Assembly (NCBI GenBank): GCA_019412865.1
Contig: DXOJ01000143.1
Coordinates: forward strand, 1 to 10,722
Origin: Bacteroides sp.
Lineage (GTDB): Bacteria > Bacteroidota > Bacteroidia > Bacteroidales > Bacteroidaceae
DNA length: 10,722 nt
Direction: 5' to 3'
Shown here piece after piece: positions 8,018-10,722 of the stretch (its first letter is position 1; each line of letters opens with the position of its first letter). The notes under the pieces are model-generated. The model was not told where the DNA came from and made no database searches. It saw only the letters and a program-made list of their open reading frames with translations. Position numbers and translations under genes: made by a program.

Positions 8018-8033
8018 GTGGTCTACTGACCAC
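8018..8033. terminator. Short inverted repeat at the convergent gene junction, possible bidirectional terminator
   Basis: GTGGTC (8018-8023) and GACCAC (8028-8033) are perfect inverted arms around TACT. The hairpin lies just after the GH144 stop and overlaps the stop codon of the opposite-strand outer-membrane gene. It is the only stem seen in the 27-bp gap between the two convergent genes. No T-tract follows on either strand, so it does not match a classical intrinsic terminator, and it may be a by-product of the glycine codons. Weak call. Confidence 0.2.
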
Positions 8034-10584
8034 CTCCACCACCGGTGTTTCCACCTCCTCCGCCGCCACCTTTCACATCGTCATTGTCGATGCTTCGTGC
8101 GGCTTTCTTCACACTGGCTTTCAACTCTCCAAGCCGATAGCTGATACTGAAACCGTAATACCTGCTCGGATATTTGCTCGAACTCTTCGAAATAAAGTTA
8201 GCTCCTTCTGTGTGATTATTGTAAGTTCTGTATTTCTCCAGAACATTGCTGCAATAAATATTCAGAGAAAGACGTTCTTCTTTCAGGAAAGAACGGCTCA
8301 ATCCCAAACTATAATAACTATATCCTGAACCTTTTCCCTGCAAACTGATTCGGGGTGTACTACCTCCGCCGTTCAAGCTCAAACGTACTTTTCCCGGTAA
8401 GGTCTGCTGAATTCCTCCATAAGCAGAAGCATTCCATCCATAATTGTGCAACTCTTGGGCAGGACTCCGCAAATCGCTATAATTGCCACGTCCATTGACG
8501 TAAATTCTCGTTTTAGGAGAAGCGTTCCAGTTCAAATAAAAGTTCAATCCTGTTTCCCGGCTCTTTCCGATATTACCGTATGTGCTATACAGTGCACCGT
8601 AGGGAGCTTTATGCCCGCCTTCTAAGATTTCTCCGTCTTTATCAGTAATCAAGCGACTGATTCTTTCAATTCCATTGTTATTGAAAGAATGACGCAAAGA
8701 AATATTGATGTTGAACTTGGACGTAAAACTGCTGTAAGACAAGTCGAACGAATGACTCTTCTCACTCTTCAAGTTCGGATTTCCCTGATTGATAAACATC
8801 GGATTCTGATTATCGAAATAAGGATTCAAATTCCAGATACCCGGACGCCAGATACGCATATTATATCCACCACGCAAATTCTGCGTCTTTCCTAGTTTTA
8901 TTCCCAAGGAAACGGAAGGAACCAGATCACTAAAATTCGAATCAAAGTTCTCGCCCGGACCCACCAGATACTTCACCTCTTGTATGGTTTGCTCATAACG
9001 TAATCCCGGTTTGAAAGTAAATCCCTTGTATTTCAGCGTATATCCGGCATAAGCAGAGAGAATATGATTCAAATGACGGTACTCGCTACTACGATTCTCA
9101 TTATATGCATAGTTTTCACTTGCTCCCTCGGCTTCATAAAACCGATTATCACTGGAGTTACGTCGGAAAATATATTTGGCACCGGTTTCAATTGTATGCA
9201 GCTTTCCAATCGGAGTAGTATAGTCCACCTGGAAAGTCTGCTCCATCGTATTTGTCTTTCCGTCCGAATGGAAATTCTTTAATGACAATTCTTTGATGAT
9301 ATCCAGTTTATTCTCATCAGGCTCGATATCCAGATAAGTATTATATGAATCATTCGTTTGGGGTTGGGAATTGATTTTATAAGAAAGCGTAATCATTCGT
9401 TCTTTATTCTTTCGGGAAGTACGCTGATAGTCTATATTTCCGTTGATAGAATACCATGACCCTTTTCCATGATTGTCGGTTCTATAACGGTACGCAAAAT
9501 TCTGTCGGTCAGCTCCGTGCATAATCGTATTTCCGCCACTGTTACTTTTGTCACTGCTACCGTACATTCCGAAAGCCACGGTCAGCAACCTCAACGTATC
9601 AATCTCGTAACTGGCTTCCAAATTGCCATACTGGAAATTCCCTTTCGACTTGGAGCTACTTTCCGATTCCAGATATTTTTCATTCTCTTTATCCGGTTCG
9701 TAGTTTTCGCGATAACTGTCGGAATAGCTGCGCGGGCTATTATTATAATTGTAGTTATAGTTGGCAGAAACAGTCAGTTTACCTTGTTTCACCATTGCGT
9801 AAGTGCCGGCACCTACTCCGTTATTATTAGCATTTCCTCTGAAAGTAGCCGTGTAGCCTTCAAATCCGGAACCTACTGTAACGATATTCAGAATACCCCC
9901 GATACCTTCCGCATCATATTTAGCTCCCGGTGAAGTGATCACCTCAATATATTTGATTGTGTTTGCCGGCATACTTTTCAGTACTTCCTTCGGATTATTG
10001 CTCATCATATTATTGGGCTTTCCATTCACATGTATCTTGAAACTGCTACTGCCGTTCACCTGTACATTGTCTTCTCCATCCACCGTTACCAAAGGCACTT
10101 TCCGAAGCATCTCCAATATACTGTTCGATTTTGAGTCCGGGTCATCTTCAATATTATATTCAATCTTATCCACATCTACCTTTACCAAAGGTTTTTGTGC
10201 AATTACCTCCACTCCTTTCAATACGTTATTGGCTTCTGAAGAAATCATTGTGCCCAAGTCAACCTCCTTCACGGACGGTTTTAAAGTAAATTCCTTTACT
10301 ATCGGCGCTTTACCAATCGAAGAAATAGTGATGATGTAATTACCCGCAGCGACATTCAGTTTCTCCTGAAATTTACCATTCGCCCCAGTCACCGCCATCT
10401 TGACTGCTTTATCCGGAGCATTTTTCTTTGCTATTTTGATGGTAGCATACGGTTCTCCCTCTTGTGTTAAAGAATCAATAAGTACTCCTTTGACTGTATA
10501 AGAAGGAGCCGTGGATTTTTGTGCCCACCCCGCCACGGAGGTAGCGAATACGAATAGAATTAGTAGTAACAGTCTGTGTTTCAT
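8023..10584 (-). CDS. TonB-dependent-receptor-like outer-membrane beta-barrel protein with poly-glycine tail
   Basis: An 853-residue outer-membrane protein of the 'outer membrane beta-barrel family' type (OMP_b-brl_3-like), distinct from SusC proteins. The signal peptide is MKHRLLLLILFVFATSVAGW followed by AQ, with predicted cleavage near residue 21. A carboxypeptidase-regulatory-like domain spans about 29-115 (YTVKGVLIDS...GKFQEKLNVAAGNYIITIS). A plug-like domain spans about 121-236, containing SILEMLRKVPLVTVDG, IHVNGKP and the motif SPGAKYDAEGIGGILNIVT. Barrel strands rich in aromatic and Asn residues follow to about residue 825. The protein does not stop at the barrel: about 28 further residues end with seven Gly, Asn-Thr, five Gly and Gln. 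The ATG follows an A/T-rich leader and a good Bacteroides-type promoter. It has no SusD partner and is convergent with the PUL, so it is probably a separate unit. The transported or bound ligand is unknown. Confidence 0.9.
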   Translation of the reverse strand: MKHRLLLLILFVFATSVAGWAQKSTAPSYTVKGVLIDSLTQEGEPYATIKIAKKNAPDKAVKMAVTGANGKFQEKLNVAAGNYIITISSIGKAPIVKEFTLKPSVKEVDLGTMISSEANNVLKGVEVIAQKPLVKVDVDKIEYNIEDDPDSKSNSILEMLRKVPLVTVDGEDNVQVNGSSSFKIHVNGKPNNMMSNNPKEVLKSMPANTIKYIEVITSPGAKYDAEGIGGILNIVTVGSGFEGYTATFRGNANNNGVGAGTYAMVKQGKLTVSANYNYNYNNSPRSYSDSYRENYEPDKENEKYLESESSSKSKGNFQYGNLEASYEIDTLRLLTVAFGMYGSSDKSNSGGNTIMHGADRQNFAYRYRTDNHGKGSWYSINGNIDYQRTSRKNKERMITLSYKINSQPQTNDSYNTYLDIEPDENKLDIIKELSLKNFHSDGKTNTMEQTFQVDYTTPIGKLHTIETGAKYIFRRNSSDNRFYEAEGASENYAYNENRSSEYRHLNHILSAYAGYTLKYKGFTFKPGLRYEQTIQEVKYLVGPGENFDSNFSDLVPSVSLGIKLGKTQNLRGGYNMRIWRPGIWNLNPYFDNQNPMFINQGNPNLKSEKSHSFDLSYSSFTSKFNINISLRHSFNNNGIERISRLITDKDGEILEGGHKAPYGALYSTYGNIGKSRETGLNFYLNWNASPKTRIYVNGRGNYSDLRSPAQELHNYGWNASAYGGIQQTLPGKVRLSLNGGGSTPRISLQGKGSGYSYYSLGLSRSFLKEERLSLNIYCSNVLEKYRTYNNHTEGANFISKSSSKYPSRYYGFSISYRLGELKASVKKAARSIDNDDVKGGGGGGGNTGGGGGQ

Positions 10585-10651
10585 GACTAGAAATATATTA
10601 GTTTATGTTTATTAGACGCAAGACATTCAAAAATGCTGCAAATTCGAGAGC

Positions 10652-10682
10652 CAAAAGTAGTTGGTTTATCTACACTTACGAA
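10652..10682 (-). promoter_or_regulatory. Bacteroides-type promoter (-33/-7) for the outer-membrane barrel gene
   Basis: Read on the - strand, TACTTTTG (10659 down to 10652) matches the Bacteroides -7 consensus TAnnTTTG exactly. TTCG (10682 down to 10679), a 3-of-4 match to the -33 TTTG, lies 19 bp upstream, which is a normal spacing. Transcription would begin a few bases further downstream, giving a leader of roughly 60 nt before the ATG at 10584. No operator-like repeat was recognised in the leader. Confidence 0.6.
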
Positions 10683-10722
10683 TTTTTCGGAGTTAAGAAT
10701 ATAAAACGAATGGATAAAAAAT

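Noticed and set aside
8001..8018. AATCTCGGTGTGCGGAAG after GH144, resembling a fifth degenerate copy of the intergenic core; also TTTCTCGGTGCC near 4795-4806.
   Set aside because: The first matches clearly only over CTCGGTG and needs a two-base insertion. The second is inside GH3 coding sequence (Phe-Leu-Gly-Ala). Chance is a sufficient explanation.
10710..10722. ATGGATAAAAAAT at the right edge, possibly the start of a divergent + strand gene (Met-Asp-Lys-Lys).
   Set aside because: Only four codons are visible, and no TAnnTTTG box was found upstream on the + strand, so it cannot be supported from this window.

Overview
The window looks like a chromosomal stretch of a gut Bacteroides or close relative (Bacteroidales). 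The evidence is an adjacent SusC-like/SusD-like pair followed by glycoside hydrolases, which is the layout of a polysaccharide utilization locus (PUL). Further evidence is A/T-rich leaders in place of Shine-Dalgarno sites at most genes, and a promoter of the Bacteroides -33/-7 type (TTTG-like, then TAnnTTTG) at the right end.

Layout: positions 1-7995 hold four genes on the + strand in tight order. They are a SusC-like TonB-dependent transporter whose 5' end lies outside the window, a SusD-like surface lipoprotein, a GH3 beta-glucosidase of the BglX type, and a protein of the 'glycoamylase' fold now classed as GH144. From 8023 to 10584, on the - strand and convergent with the PUL, lies a separate TonB-dependent-receptor-like outer-membrane beta-barrel protein with its own promoter near 10652-10682. 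The two convergent genes are separated by only 27 bp.

How the genes work together: GH144 contains the characterised beta-1,2-glucanases, and GH3 next to GH144 is the pairing I recall from Bacteroides thetaiotaomicron (BT_3567, a GH3 active on beta-1,2-glucooligosaccharides, beside BT_3566). The most likely substrate is therefore beta-1,2-glucan, such as the osmoregulated periplasmic or cyclic glucans of Proteobacteria. The SusC/SusD pair would capture and import the glucan, GH144 would cut it to short oligosaccharides or sophorose, and the GH3 enzyme would release glucose. Neither enzyme has a lipobox, so both probably work in the periplasm or at the inner membrane. No surface endo-glucanase, extra glycan-binding lipoprotein or regulator is visible in the window.

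The most unusual non-coding element is the 112-bp gap between the SusD-like and GH3 genes. It holds four copies of a 15-16 bp core at an exact 22-bp period. These are followed by a strong Shine-Dalgarno sequence, rare in this phylum, which is perfectly complementary over 8 bases to a stretch at the start of the fourth repeat. This suggests, but does not prove, repeat-mediated control of translation or mRNA structure inside the operon.
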